From the NCBI GenBank assembly GCA_019873645.1, contig JAIOAX010000001.1, forward strand, positions 124,001 through 188,000: a DNA stretch of 64,000 nucleotides, in the 5' to 3' direction. This DNA comes from Chloroflexota bacterium (GTDB lineage: Bacteria > Chloroflexota > Anaerolineae > B4-G1 > SLSP01). The notes below the pieces were generated by a model. That model was not told the DNA's origin, made no database searches, and worked only from the letters and a program-made list of their open reading frames with translations. Every line of letters begins with the position of its first letter. The stretch's first letter is position 1. The position numbers and the translations under genes were made by a program. This document shows positions 24,814 through 34,348 of this stretch, in pieces.

Positions 24814-25926
24814 ATGCCGATCATCGAACCGGAGTTTATGGAATTGACACAGTCGCTGGATGTGGCGGCGTTCTGGGAAGAAAATGCACAGTGCCAAAGA
24901 TTTACGACAGATAAGCCGCGCTGCGCACTCGCGTTCTCGCCCGACGATCACTGGATCTTCGAGTTTATGAACGTCCCCTCGACGTTGCGCTACTACCACG
25001 ACACGGCCTACCGCAATGCGTTGCACAAAGAGGTCAATGCCATCACGCTGGAATATGTGGGGCGCGCTTTTTTCAACGAGGACACCTGGGAAACCGAGCC
25101 GCACCGCATTGAGAACCTCTTTCATTGCTATTTTACCTACCATGAAGGTAGCACCCCCTGGCTCACCCCTGCGACAGACGATCCCGGCGAGTTCGCGCGC
25201 ATCCTTGACGAAGCCGCGGCGACGGATATGCGCACCTGGGCGCTGCCGGCGCCGTATCTGGCGGAATGGGAAGCACGCAAGGCCGCCGGCAAACCGCTGC
25301 CCAAACTCGGCACGGGCAGTCGCGGCCCGGCAACGATTATGACCTCGGTGCTTAAGCCGGAGACCGTCTTCTACTGGATTTACGACTATCCCGACTTAAT
25401 GCACCGCTTCCGCGACATTCTGGCGGAGAAAATGGTCGAGTTCAACAGCGTGCTGCGCGAATTCAGCGGTAACGACGAACCGGGCTGGTGGATCACCGAC
25501 GACAACTGCGCGCTCTTCAACCGCAAGCTCTACCGGGAATACTGCTTCCCGGTGCTCAAGCGCGTCCTCGAAGCCATGGCCCCCGGCGACGCTCGCCGCT
25601 ACCAGCACTCCGACAGCGCCATGGGCCACCTGCTGGATATACAGTACGAACTCGGCATCCGCGCCGTCAATTACGGCCCCACCGTGGACGCCGGCCTCAT
25701 CCGCGCGAAAATGCCCGACGCCTACATTTTCGGGCAACTGCCGCCGTTGCTGCTGCGCAACGGCAGCCCGGAAGAGATCCGCGAGCGCGTCATCAGCGAC
25801 TTCAAAAAAGCCGGCGCTACCGGCGGCCTGGAAATCACCACCGCCGGTTCCCTGGCTGCCGGCACCGGTGTCGGCCGGATGCGCTGGCTCATGCAGGTGG
25901 TGCAGGAAGAATGTCGGTATGCGTGA
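24814..25926 (+). CDS. Uroporphyrinogen decarboxylase-family protein
   Basis: A 370-residue UroD-like barrel, clearly diverged from the one at 19072. It has HRIENLFHCYFTYHEGSTPW early, GPATIMTSVLKPETVFYWIYDYPD in the middle, WWITDDNCALFNRKLYREYCFPVL and RRYQHSDSAMGHLLDIQYELGIRAVNYGP late. The His in YQHSDS and the Asp in TDDN could bind a metal, as in cobalamin- or zinc-dependent methyltransferases of this superfamily. ATG at 24814 follows CGGAGGAAACC. Substrate unknown. The GH10 gene follows after 118 bases. Confidence 0.85.
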   Translation: MPIIEPEFMELTQSLDVAAFWEENAQCQRFTTDKPRCALAFSPDDHWIFEFMNVPSTLRYYHDTAYRNALHKEVNAITLEYVGRAFFNEDTWETEPHRIENLFHCYFTYHEGSTPWLTPATDDPGEFARILDEAAATDMRTWALPAPYLAEWEARKAAGKPLPKLGTGSRGPATIMTSVLKPETVFYWIYDYPDLMHRFRDILAEKMVEFNSVLREFSGNDEPGWWITDDNCALFNRKLYREYCFPVLKRVLEAMAPGDARRYQHSDSAMGHLLDIQYELGIRAVNYGPTVDAGLIRAKMPDAYIFGQLPPLLLRNGSPEEIRERVISDFKKAGATGGLEITTAGSLAAGTGVGRMRWLMQVVQEECRYA

Positions 25927-26044
25927 TGCCTAACCGGTGATCGGTCATCGAGGATTCAGGTTTGTGATTTGTACGGTGAGCTATGAGACGTGATTGACTC
26001 GTACATCATGGCTCCCCCATCATTAAATCAAGTGGAGGATTGTG

Positions 26045-27286
26045 ATGAATAACTCAACCCAATTTGCCCATCGTATAGCAGAGGCTACCGTGACCGTGCG
26101 CAAGCCGGATGAGACGCCGCTGGCGCATCAGGAGGTGACAGTAGCGCAGCGGAAGCACAAATTTCTCTTCGGCAATACCGCCTGGGACAGCCTCGCCCTG
26201 GCGAACGGCATCCTCGAAGGGGCGGCAAAAGAGCGCGCCGAGCGCATCGCCGAGGCGTTCCTCGATCTCTTCAACTTCGCCACGCTGCCCTTCTACTGGG
26301 GACGTTTCGAGCCGGAGCGTGGCAAACCCGGTACGGCGTTCATGCGCAAGGGCGCGCAGTGGTTGGCCGAGCGCGGCATCGTCCTCAAGGGACACCCGCT
26401 GTGCTGGCACACTGTCACCGCGCCGTGGCTGCTGGAACTGAGCAACGCCGAAATCCTGGAGGCGCAAATCGCCCGCATCCACCGCGACGTGGCGGATTTC
26501 GCCGGGCTGGTGGATATGTGGGACGTGCTCAACGAAGTTGTCATTATGCCCGTCTTCGATAAGTACGACAACGGCATCACGCGCATCTGCAAGGAACTGG
26601 GGCGTATCAAGATGGTGCGCACGATGTTCAACGCAGCGCGCGAGGCCAATCCCGGCGCGATTCTGCTGCTCAACGATTTCGACGTTTCCTCCGCCTATGA
26701 CATCCTCGTCGAAGGCTGTTTGGAAGCCGGCATCAAGATTGACGTGATCGGCATCCAATCGCACATGCACCAGGGCTACTGGGGCGTGGAGAAGACGCAG
26801 TGGGTGCTGGCGAACTTCGAACGCTTCGGCCTGCCGATCCACTTCACCGAGACCACCCTCGTTTCCGGCGATCTGATGCCAGCGCACATCGTTGATCTCA
26901 ATGACTGGCAGGTGGACGAATGGCCTTCTACGCCTGAAGGGGAAGCGCGCCAGGCCGAGGAAATCGTCACCCATTACAAGACGCTGCTCGCCCACCCGCT
27001 CGTTGAAGGCATCACCTACTGGGGCATGACCGATGGTGGCTGGCTCAAGGCGCCCGGCGGCTTCCTGACGCAAGATGGGTATCCCAAGCCGTCGTACTAC
27101 GCCCTGCGCGATCTGATCAAAGGCGAGTGGTGGCTTGCACCGACAAAAATGAGAACTGATGCCGCGGGAAAAGTGCGTTTCACGGGGTTCCTGGGGGAGT
27201 ATGCAGTGACGTACAATGAAGAGACGGCCACGTTTAATCTGGCAAGCAGCGGCGCGATAGCCGTAGAAACAACGTTGCCCGGCTAG
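26045..27286 (+). CDS. GH10 family glycosidase (endo-xylanase-like)
   Basis: A 413-residue GH10 barrel. The acid/base Glu164 lies in WDVLNEVV and the nucleophile Glu269 in IHFTETTLVSG. GHPLCWHTVTAPWLL and IGIQSHMHQGYWGVEKTQWVL are family blocks. The first 40 residues form a short beta domain (ATVTVRKPDETPLAHQEVTV) common in non-secreted members. I see no signal peptide, so it probably trims xylo-oligosaccharides inside the cell. ATG 26045 follows GGAGGATTGTG; a GTG three bases earlier is also possible. It ends 30 bases before a strong bidirectional terminator. Confidence 0.93.
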   Translation: MNNSTQFAHRIAEATVTVRKPDETPLAHQEVTVAQRKHKFLFGNTAWDSLALANGILEGAAKERAERIAEAFLDLFNFATLPFYWGRFEPERGKPGTAFMRKGAQWLAERGIVLKGHPLCWHTVTAPWLLELSNAEILEAQIARIHRDVADFAGLVDMWDVLNEVVIMPVFDKYDNGITRICKELGRIKMVRTMFNAAREANPGAILLLNDFDVSSAYDILVEGCLEAGIKIDVIGIQSHMHQGYWGVEKTQWVLANFERFGLPIHFTETTLVSGDLMPAHIVDLNDWQVDEWPSTPEGEARQAEEIVTHYKTLLAHPLVEGITYWGMTDGGWLKAPGGFLTQDGYPKPSYYALRDLIKGEWWLAPTKMRTDAAGKVRFTGFLGEYAVTYNEETATFNLASSGAIAVETTLPG

Positions 27287-27316
27287 TCCAATCTCTTATC
27301 GTCGGGAAACTGCATT

Positions 27317-27357
27317 ACAGTCCCTTAGAGTCTGCAAGACTCTAAGGGACTGTTTTT
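27317..27357. terminator. Convergent terminator after GH10 and PGI/PMI genes
   Basis: A perfect 17-bp stem, ACAGTCCCTTAGAGTCT with its complement AGACTCTAAGGGACTGT and a three-base loop, followed by TTTTT. It lies between two convergent genes. Confidence 0.9.
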
Positions 27358-27367
27358 ACACAAACAA

Positions 27368-28435
27368 TTACACTTCAGCCAACCGCTTTTTCAGGTAGGC
27401 GATATTTTCCACCGGCGTGGGATCGTCGCCGTTGAGTGCCGCCAGGTAATACGAGACATAATCGCCGAAATGGATGAGGCTGAACATCTGTACGAGAGGC
27501 GTCGCCCCTTCGCCGTAGACTTCGTGCAGGGCGATGTGATTGCGTTGGAGTAACTCACCGGTCACCGTCCAACGCACCTGCACCCGCGGATGATCGAACG
27601 CCGAGCGCAGAAATACCACTGCGACATTGTCCACGGCCGCCTGGGGATTGTGCAAGCCGACGACCAGGTTGTGGTTCAGCTCGGGCAGGTCCTCCCACAG
27701 TCCCCACTGTTTGGAATTTTCGTTGAACTGCCCCTTCCAGCGGCGCGCGACCGGTGCAAGGAAGCCGGAGCCGAAGACCGCGGGGATTTTGCCGTAGAGC
27801 GCCAACGCTAACTGTTTGGCTTTGTTCTCCGCCGTGGGCACTTCGGGGACCAGAGCGGCTTGCATGGCCGTCAGGTGGGCGACGGTTTGTTCCAGCTCCC
27901 CAGCGGCATCTGGATAGAAACCCAAACGGCATGCCAGACCGAGCAGTAACACGAAAGAGTACCCCACGGCTGCACGTGGCTGTCCCGCGAAGGCGAAATG
28001 CCAGCTTGGGATGCCGGCTTTTTCGGCGATAGCCGCGATCTTGCCACCGGTGCTGATAGCCAGCAAACGCGCGCCGCGTTTTTGCGCCTCGGCGAAGGCG
28101 CTCAACGTTTCCTCGGTATCGCCGGACTTGCTGGAACCGATCACCAGCGTCTCAGGGCCGGTGACGTAATGGGGCAGGTCGTAACCCCGCACCACTTCCA
28201 GCGGGACCGTGCCGCCCCGCGCCATCAGTCCGCCGAGCAGGTCTCCGCCGATGGCGGAACCGCCCATCCCCAGGACAACAATGCGCTGCACCTGCCGGTA
28301 ATCTTCAGGCAAAGGAGACGCCTGCGCAATGCGCCACGCATCCTGCAAATGCCAGGGCATCGCTTTGATTTTCTCCTGCATAGCGTCGGGATCAAAAGCT
28401 GTATAACATCCAAGGTTGTCCAATTCAAAAGTCAT
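27368..28435 (-). CDS. Bifunctional phosphoglucose/phosphomannose isomerase
   Basis: A 355-residue SIS-fold enzyme interconverting glucose 6-phosphate, mannose 6-phosphate and fructose 6-phosphate. RIVVLGMGGSAIGGDLL and TLVIGSSKSGDTEETLSA are the two phosphate loops of the archaeal and Chloroflexi-type PGI/PMI. AVFGSGFLAPVARRWKGQFNENSK carries the catalytic Glu region, and the family's late His lies in RNHIALHEV. The start ATG 28435 follows AGGAGAAGACACA; an earlier in-frame ATG has no site. It can feed the manC product upstream of GDP-mannose. It is the last of four genes on this strand. Confidence 0.92.
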   Translation of the reverse strand: MTFELDNLGCYTAFDPDAMQEKIKAMPWHLQDAWRIAQASPLPEDYRQVQRIVVLGMGGSAIGGDLLGGLMARGGTVPLEVVRGYDLPHYVTGPETLVIGSSKSGDTEETLSAFAEAQKRGARLLAISTGGKIAAIAEKAGIPSWHFAFAGQPRAAVGYSFVLLLGLACRLGFYPDAAGELEQTVAHLTAMQAALVPEVPTAENKAKQLALALYGKIPAVFGSGFLAPVARRWKGQFNENSKQWGLWEDLPELNHNLVVGLHNPQAAVDNVAVVFLRSAFDHPRVQVRWTVTGELLQRNHIALHEVYGEGATPLVQMFSLIHFGDYVSYYLAALNGDDPTPVENIAYLKKRLAEV

Positions 28436-28451
28436 TGTGTCTTCTCCTGTA

Positions 28452-28546
28452 AATATGAAAATCGGCAAATCAGCAAATCTGTGAATCAGCGAATCAGCGA
28501 ATCGGTGAATCAGCGAATCGGTGAATCAGCGAATCGGCGAATCGGC
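28452..28546. repeat. Tandem word array before PGI/PMI, entering rsmI
   Basis: About ten units of AATCAGCGA / AATCGGTGA type. It fills the rsmI-to-PGI/PMI gap on the minus strand and codes the last codons and stop of rsmI. Confidence 0.85.
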
Positions 28547-29362
28547 GATGGCGGCGGCAAGCGCGTAAATGTCGCGCCGAGAGCGGCCAGAGAGCGCGGC
28601 AACCTCGCGCGCGGCCTGCGACCGCGAAAGCCCGTTTCTCAGACGCTCCGCCAGTGCCGCGCGCACCCCTTCGTCGTCCCAGCGCACCGCGTCTTCCGGG
28701 GCCCCGCCGATGACCAGGGTGTATTCCCCGCGCGGCGGATGTGCGGCGATATGATTGAGCGCCCCCTCTACATCCCCGCGCCAGACCTCCTCGAAATGCT
28801 TGGTCAACTCACGGCACAGGGCGATGGGACGGTTGCCCAGGATGGCGTGCAGCGCCTCCAGCGTGGCTTTGAGGCGATGGGGTGCCTCGTAACAGACCAG
28901 CGTGGCGCGCACGGTCGCAACCTCGGCGAGCTGCGCCTGCCGCTCTGATGTTTTGCGGGGCAGGAAGCCCAAAAAGAAAAACCGATCGGTAGGTAATCCC
29001 GAAGCGACCAGTGCCGCCGTGTGCGCCGAAGGCCCCGGCACCGGCACCACCGGAATATCCCTGGCAATCGCCGCCTGAATCAACGGGTAACCGGGATCGG
29101 AGACACCGGGCATGCCGGCCTCCGAGATTAAGGCAACATCGCCGGTTTCCAATGTTTCCAACAGCGCAGCGGTTTTGTAACGTTCATTGCCCTCGAAAAA
29201 GGATGTCACCGGCGTGTGAATGGCGTACTGCTCCAGCAAAATGTGCGCCTTGCGTGTATCCTCTGCTGCGATCAGTTGCACTTCCCGCAGAACGCGCAGC
29301 GCCCGCAGGGTGATATCCTCCAGGTTCCCGATGGGCGTTCCGACGACGTAAAGCGTCCCCAT
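28526..29362 (-). CDS. rsmI: 16S rRNA (cytidine1402-2'-O)-methyltransferase
   Basis: Methylates the ribose of C1402 in the decoding centre of 16S rRNA. The 278-residue SAM-dependent enzyme of the tetrapyrrole methylase fold has LYVVGTPIGNLEDITLRAL, AAEDTRK, SFFEGNE, ISEAGMPGVSDPGYPLI and PVVPVPGPSA, all diagnostic of RsmI. A helical C-terminal part with LSRSQAAREVAALSG follows. The final residues DSPIR and the stop codon fall in a repeat array. The ATG at 29362 gives the standard MGTLYVVG start; a longer in-frame start is unlikely. Confidence 0.96.
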   Translation of the reverse strand: MGTLYVVGTPIGNLEDITLRALRVLREVQLIAAEDTRKAHILLEQYAIHTPVTSFFEGNERYKTAALLETLETGDVALISEAGMPGVSDPGYPLIQAAIARDIPVVPVPGPSAHTAALVASGLPTDRFFFLGFLPRKTSERQAQLAEVATVRATLVCYEAPHRLKATLEALHAILGNRPIALCRELTKHFEEVWRGDVEGALNHIAAHPPRGEYTLVIGGAPEDAVRWDDEGVRAALAERLRNGLSRSQAAREVAALSGRSRRDIYALAAAIADSPIR

Positions 29363-29367
29363 CCTAT

Positions 29368-30072
29368 TTAATGGTTCTTCGTGAAAACGATCCGCGCCAA
29401 CGACTTTGAACAATACCCCGGGAAGTTCAAGACGATTTCTTCAGAGATCGGCGGATGGTTGGGATTATCTTTGGCGTGAATTTGCACCCGGAAGACGCCG
29501 TTGATTTCCTGGGGATAAGGGAGCAGGTACTGTTCCCATCCGGCGTCGCCGTAGCGTTGATTGTCCCCGGACGTGACGACAACATCAATACCCCCACCCC
29601 AGACATGGATGGGATAGCCGCGCAACGGATTGCCGTCAATATCCTGCACCGTTCCCCCAACGCCCATCCAGTTACAGCCGTAGACCGGCGTTTCGTAAGT
29701 CAGCTCGTAGGTGAAGGGCCAGGGTGAGCGCGTGACGCGCGGCGTCGGCGAGGGCGTGAACGTTGGCGTGGCCGAAGGCGTGATCGGCGTGGGAGGCAGG
29801 GGCGTGCGGGTCGGCGTGGGCGTGAACGTGGGCGGCGGCGTGGGGGTGATGGTCGGTGTGGAGGTCGGCGTCCATGTGGGAACAGGTGAGCGCCCAGGCG
29901 TCGGCGTAGGGGTGTTGGTGGCGACCACGGCGATCACTTTGGGCGGCGGTGGGAAAGGATTGAAAGGCAGATAAGGATTGATGGCGATCAGGGTATAACA
30001 AAGGATGGTGATCACGGTCAGGCCGAGCATGACCAGACTTAGAACGTTGAACAACCGATCCCTTTGGCGCAT
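29368..30072 (-). CDS. Membrane-anchored protein with Thr-Pro linker
   Basis: A 234-residue protein of unknown function. One N-terminal membrane segment (about 8-32) is followed by a Pro run. A long TPTPTP-type linker (50-115) would span the cell envelope. The C-terminal domain (about 120-225) begins FTYELTYETPVYGCNWMGVGGTVQDIDGNPLRGYPIHVWGGG, a carboxypeptidase-regulatory or Ig-like beta fold, with two Cys that could pair. ATG at 30072 follows GGAGGGTACG. It sits between the PpiC lipoprotein gene and rsmI on the same strand. Confidence 0.75.
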   Translation of the reverse strand: MRQRDRLFNVLSLVMLGLTVITILCYTLIAINPYLPFNPFPPPPKVIAVVATNTPTPTPGRSPVPTWTPTSTPTITPTPPPTFTPTPTRTPLPPTPITPSATPTFTPSPTPRVTRSPWPFTYELTYETPVYGCNWMGVGGTVQDIDGNPLRGYPIHVWGGGIDVVVTSGDNQRYGDAGWEQYLLPYPQEINGVFRVQIHAKDNPNHPPISEEIVLNFPGYCSKSLARIVFTKNH

Positions 30073-30081
30073 CGTACCCTC

Positions 30082-31032
30082 CTATGGCGTGGACGAGACA
30101 AAACGCTGAATGTTCGCCGTAGCGCGCAGTTCTTCGAGCCAGGCGCGGGAAGCCTTTTCGCGCAATAGACGCAAATTTTCAGGGTCAATCTCCATATCGG
30201 GAACTCTTTCGATAACCTGGACGATGTGGTACCCCATGCCGCTCTGGATGACATCGCTGATTTGCCCAGGTTGCAAGTCAAAAGCAGCCGCTTCTACTTC
30301 GGGTGAGGTTAAAATACCTCGCGGGAAGAAGCCCAGGTCGCCGCCGGTATCACGGGTACTGACATCCTGTGAATAAGTGCGCGCCAGACTCACAAAATCC
30401 CCACCGGCTTGAAGCTGGCTGAGAATTTGGCGCGCTTCGGCCTCGGTGTTGACCAGGATGTGCCGGGCGTGGATGTGTTCGGCGTGGGTGGGGACACTCT
30501 CGACGGCGCGGTTTGCCATGCGTGTAGCAATAGTATCGCTGCGCAAACGTTTGCGGAAATCTTCTAGCGACATGCCCTGATCTACGAGCCACTGCCCAAA
30601 AGCCTCTTCGCCGGTTTCGGCGCGGAGGGTAGCGATTGTTGCGTCGAGTTCCTCGTCGCTCACGGTGACACCGGCAGCGCCGGCGGCCTGCTCAATGAGC
30701 ATTTGGTTGATCAGCATTTCAAGGACCAGCTCACGTCCTTGCGCCAGTGCTTCCTGGCCCTCAGGGGTAGTCACATCCTGCCCGGCCGCCGCCATAGAAG
30801 CAGCGTAAAGGGCGACTTCACGCTCATAGTCGGCAAGGAGCAGCGGCTGGCCGTTGACAAGTGCGGCTTGCGGTTCGGGTGTCGGCGATGGTGTCGCGGT
30901 CGGCGGTGCCGGTGTAGCGGTGTTCACCGCTGGCGTTACAGATTGCCCTGTCGGCACAGGGGTATCCACACATGCCGCAAGGATAACCAGCCCGGCCAGC
31001 ATGACCCACACCCACGTTCTTGCTCGTCCCAT
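30082..31032 (-). CDS. PpiC/SurA-like peptidyl-prolyl isomerase lipoprotein
   Basis: A 316-residue exported chaperone. The signal ends in the lipobox VILAAC, then a TPxPT-rich linker leads to a SurA-like helical domain (about 75-180). Next is a parvulin domain with HARHILVNTEAEARQILSQLQAGGDFVSLARTYSQD and GGDLGFFPRGI. It probably helps fold exported proteins outside the membrane, as PrsA does. The ATG at 31032 follows AGGAGGCAAATGG. It is the first of four genes on the minus strand. Confidence 0.92.
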   Translation of the reverse strand: MGRARTWVWVMLAGLVILAACVDTPVPTGQSVTPAVNTATPAPPTATPSPTPEPQAALVNGQPLLLADYEREVALYAASMAAAGQDVTTPEGQEALAQGRELVLEMLINQMLIEQAAGAAGVTVSDEELDATIATLRAETGEEAFGQWLVDQGMSLEDFRKRLRSDTIATRMANRAVESVPTHAEHIHARHILVNTEAEARQILSQLQAGGDFVSLARTYSQDVSTRDTGGDLGFFPRGILTSPEVEAAAFDLQPGQISDVIQSGMGYHIVQVIERVPDMEIDPENLRLLREKASRAWLEELRATANIQRFVSSTP

Positions 31033-31106
31033 CCATTTGCCTCCTGCCAGAGATAAATGCACATCCATTATAAACTGACATGCCGCTAATGCAATCGAGA
31101 CATCGG

Positions 31107-31206
31107 CGGCATTTCAACGCCACGCAGGCGCGGTCTGGAGGGTGGCCTGAGCAACGCAGCAACAACCTGCCGTGGCCGGTCTCTGACCGCGCCACCGCAG
31201 GCGCAA
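31107..31206. repeat. Dispersed palindromic element, core copy
   Basis: The 344 bases between the PpiC gene and the M28 peptidase hold this core: GCAGGCGCGGTCTGGAG and GGCCGGTCTCTGACCGCGCC face each other as a hairpin. The arm order is reversed relative to the full copies at 5000 and 37202. After it, a TATAAT at 31240 may be a -10 box. The rest holds nothing I recognise. Confidence 0.7.
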
Positions 31207-31376
31207 CCTTCGCAAGGTAGCCGAATTGTTAAAGCACTCTATAATAAAAGCACCGTCGGTCCTTTTCAAATACATTGGAGGAGTGTAACCGACCTGCTGT
31301 ACAGCCTCGACAATGAAAATGCATGCAGGATTACGCGACGAATGACTACCGGACTATTTGCAAAGGAGGTAGCCCT

Positions 31377-34328
31377 ATGAGAATTAAGGCACTACTGTTT
31401 GCGATTATCCTTGGGTTAAGTGGACTGCTGTTGTTCTTAACCCTTCCTGGTGCGGCACAGCGCCCCGCAGCGCCGGCGCTGGTGCGCCTCGATCTTACCG
31501 CTGCTGCCGATCTGACGCGGCTTGCGGCGCTGAAGGTGCCGGTCTACGCCCACCTCGCCACCTCTACCTCCGAGTATCTGCTGGCCGTCCTCACCGCTGC
31601 CGAACAGCAACAGGTCGCGGCGCTCGGTTTTGAGTCGTTGCTCCTCGATCCCGACGCTACAGGCGCATCCTATTATCTCATTGAAAGCACGGGGCGCCGA
31701 CCACTTACGACCGCTGCGGCGTTTTTCGTCATCCTGCACGACGATGGCCAGCAGGCCGTGGGCCGACTGCGCTCCGGCGTGTCCCCGGCCACTCTGGAGA
31801 CGTTGGACATGCCCATCAAACCGCTGCTGGACCCCATCGTGCTTACCGCCCCGACCGGCGGCGCGATCCCTACCACCCCTCCTTACGACCCGCTCATCGC
31901 CGACTTGCTCGGCCGCGTCACCACCGACACCCTCGCCTGGTATGACGGCGGCCTGAGCGGAGAGCATGCTATCGAGGTCGGCGGCGCGCCCTACACGCTG
32001 ACTACCCGTTACTCTTACAGCGGCGCACCCATCGCCAAAGCCACACAATACGTCTACGAGCACCTGCAATCCCTGGGCTACACGGCGCGCTATCACAACT
32101 ATACCTACGACGGCTACAACCTGCGCAATGTCATCGGCGAAAAGCCGGGACGGGTGCATCCTGAAAGGATCGTGCTGCTGACCGCGCATCTGGATTCGCG
32201 GGCTGCGGTTGCGCCCCACAACCCCGCGCCCGGCGCGGACGATAACGCCAGCGGCGCGGCAGCGCTGCTGCTCGCGGCGGATTTGCTCGCCGATATGGAT
32301 TTCGACTATACTATCCGCCTGGCTTTCTTCACCGGCGAAGAACAGGGCATGTGGGGCAGTTACTACTACGCGACCGAGGTGTACAATGCCCACGAGACGC
32401 TCCTCGGCGTGCTCAACTTCGATATGATGGCCTGGGATGCTAAAGATGGGCCGGATATTGACCTGCACTCTAACAAGCCTTCCATTGTGGATGACTCGGA
32501 CGCGCTGGCGGAGCTGTTGGCGGCGGTGATAGATGTGTATGACCTGGAATTGATTCCCCAAATCGTGAAGAACGGCGCGACGTTTTCGGACCATTCACGC
32601 TTCTGGGATAAAGGGTACGCGGCCATCCTGGGTATCGAGGATTATTACAATCCCGCCGAGCAAGCCGCCGAGCCGCGCGACTGGAACACCAACTACCACA
32701 CGGTCAACGATCGGCTCAGCACACTCAACCTGACGTATTTCCGCGAGTACGCGCGCGCCGCTCTGGCCGCCTTTGTGCACCTCGCCGACCCACTGCGCGA
32801 GATCAGCGGCACGGTGACGACGGCGGACGGCATGGCCTTGCCTTCACCGGCGACCGTAATGGCGGTCGGGCAACCCGGCACATTCGGCGCCACAGCCGAT
32901 GTTTCCGGCGTGTATACGCTCAGTGTCCCCGGTGGCTGGTACACCGTTACTGCTGCGCTGGAGGGCTACTATCCCCAGAGCTACGCCAACATCGCCGTAG
33001 TGACGGGAACCGGTGTGCAGTTGGATTTCGCACTCGCTCCGATTCCCATGTTCACCGTCGCCGGAGACATCACCGATGCCGTCAGCGGCGCGCCGTTGAC
33101 CGCCGTGGTGCAGATCAACAACGGCCAGACAATCACTGCGCCGAACGGTTTCTACAGCACCACGCTGTACAGCGGCACCTATCGGTTGATGGTGGACGCG
33201 CCGTTCCATTGGCCCGTCGCACGCACCATCATTGTAGACCGCGATCAGCGTCAGGATTTCGCGCTTGAGCCGACGCCGTGCGTGCTGGTCGTGGATGACG
33301 ACTTCGACGACAAAGGCCAGCCTTATGACGATCAGGTGTATTACACCCGCACCCTGGAGAGCCTGGGCGTGGGGTATGCCGTGTGGCACGTCCCTGATGA
33401 TGCTGCTGGCCCGCCGGTGGATGTCCTGCAACGCTATCGGGGCGTCATCTGGCTCACCGGACGCGACTGGGATTACACCCTCACAGCGGCGGATCAGACG
33501 GCGTTGATGGCGTACCTTGACGGCGGCGGGCGATTGTTCGTCAGCGGGCAGGACATCGGCTGGGACATCGCCCGCAACGGTGAACCGCCCTTCTATCATT
33601 ATTTGCACGCCGATTACCTGCGCGACGAAAGCGGCTTCTATGAGCTGGCGGGGACCGATTTCCTCGACAGCGTCACCGTGAACATCCAGGGGGGAGACGG
33701 GGCGAACAATCAAAAGTTTCCTAGTGACATTGCCGTTGTGGGAGATGGGGTGGGCGTCTTCCGCTATACGGGCGATGGCGATTGGGCAGCCACCGCCTAC
33801 GCCAATGCCACTTACCGCGTGGTCTACTTTGCCTTTGGTTTTGAGGGCATCAACACTGCCGCCGACCGTGCGCAGGTGCTGGCCCGTGTACTGAACTACC
33901 TGCAACCCTGTGAGGTGCCATCGCCGCCCCCACCGCCATCGCCTTATGCGCTGACCCTGGAAAGCGATAGCCGGCGCGTCGGCATCCCTGGACAGACGGT
34001 CATCCACACGCTGAGTCTGATGAACACCGGGACGTTGTCCGATGCTTACGCTCTGACGCTTAGCGAGGCTGCGTGGACGACGACATTGGGCCTGCCCTGG
34101 GGGACGGTCGTCTTGCCGCTCACGCGCACGGCGATTTTATCGCCACAGGAGCGGCTGACCCTCGCGCTGCACGTCACCATCCCGCCCACGGCGACATTCC
34201 AGGCTTACGACCAGGTGACGGTAACCGCGACCTCGGTTTTCAGTCCGGTGCACAGCGCCTCTACAACCCACCGTACCCTTGTTGGGAGCATGGTGTATTT
34301 GCCCCTGGTGCTGCGCGGCGTGAGATAG
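31377..34328 (+). CDS. Secreted M28 metallopeptidase, multidomain
   Basis: A 983-residue exported protein. A signal peptide (residues 1-~24) is followed by an N-terminal domain. The M28 zinc peptidase core has TAHLDSR, GADDNASGAAALLLA, TGEEQGMWGS, NFDMMAWD and DHSRFWDKG, giving the two-zinc set and the catalytic Glu. Two carboxypeptidase-regulatory-like beta domains come next, then a flavodoxin-like domain (CVLVVDDDFDD, YLDGGGRLFVSGQD) like those of ThuA or glutamine-amidotransferase folds. A C-terminal beta domain ends in MVYLPLVLRG. It likely degrades peptides outside the cell. ATG at 31377 follows AAAGGAGG. Confidence 0.92.
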   Translation: MRIKALLFAIILGLSGLLLFLTLPGAAQRPAAPALVRLDLTAAADLTRLAALKVPVYAHLATSTSEYLLAVLTAAEQQQVAALGFESLLLDPDATGASYYLIESTGRRPLTTAAAFFVILHDDGQQAVGRLRSGVSPATLETLDMPIKPLLDPIVLTAPTGGAIPTTPPYDPLIADLLGRVTTDTLAWYDGGLSGEHAIEVGGAPYTLTTRYSYSGAPIAKATQYVYEHLQSLGYTARYHNYTYDGYNLRNVIGEKPGRVHPERIVLLTAHLDSRAAVAPHNPAPGADDNASGAAALLLAADLLADMDFDYTIRLAFFTGEEQGMWGSYYYATEVYNAHETLLGVLNFDMMAWDAKDGPDIDLHSNKPSIVDDSDALAELLAAVIDVYDLELIPQIVKNGATFSDHSRFWDKGYAAILGIEDYYNPAEQAAEPRDWNTNYHTVNDRLSTLNLTYFREYARAALAAFVHLADPLREISGTVTTADGMALPSPATVMAVGQPGTFGATADVSGVYTLSVPGGWYTVTAALEGYYPQSYANIAVVTGTGVQLDFALAPIPMFTVAGDITDAVSGAPLTAVVQINNGQTITAPNGFYSTTLYSGTYRLMVDAPFHWPVARTIIVDRDQRQDFALEPTPCVLVVDDDFDDKGQPYDDQVYYTRTLESLGVGYAVWHVPDDAAGPPVDVLQRYRGVIWLTGRDWDYTLTAADQTALMAYLDGGGRLFVSGQDIGWDIARNGEPPFYHYLHADYLRDESGFYELAGTDFLDSVTVNIQGGDGANNQKFPSDIAVVGDGVGVFRYTGDGDWAATAYANATYRVVYFAFGFEGINTAADRAQVLARVLNYLQPCEVPSPPPPPSPYALTLESDSRRVGIPGQTVIHTLSLMNTGTLSDAYALTLSEAAWTTTLGLPWGTVVLPLTRTAILSPQERLTLALHVTIPPTATFQAYDQVTVTATSVFSPVHSASTTHRTLVGSMVYLPLVLRGVR

Positions 34329-34348
34329 CGGAACGATCTTTGGCGGAA

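Noticed and set aside
28452-28546. CRISPR array
   Set aside because: The units are 8-9 bases and follow one another without spacers, and no cas gene is near.
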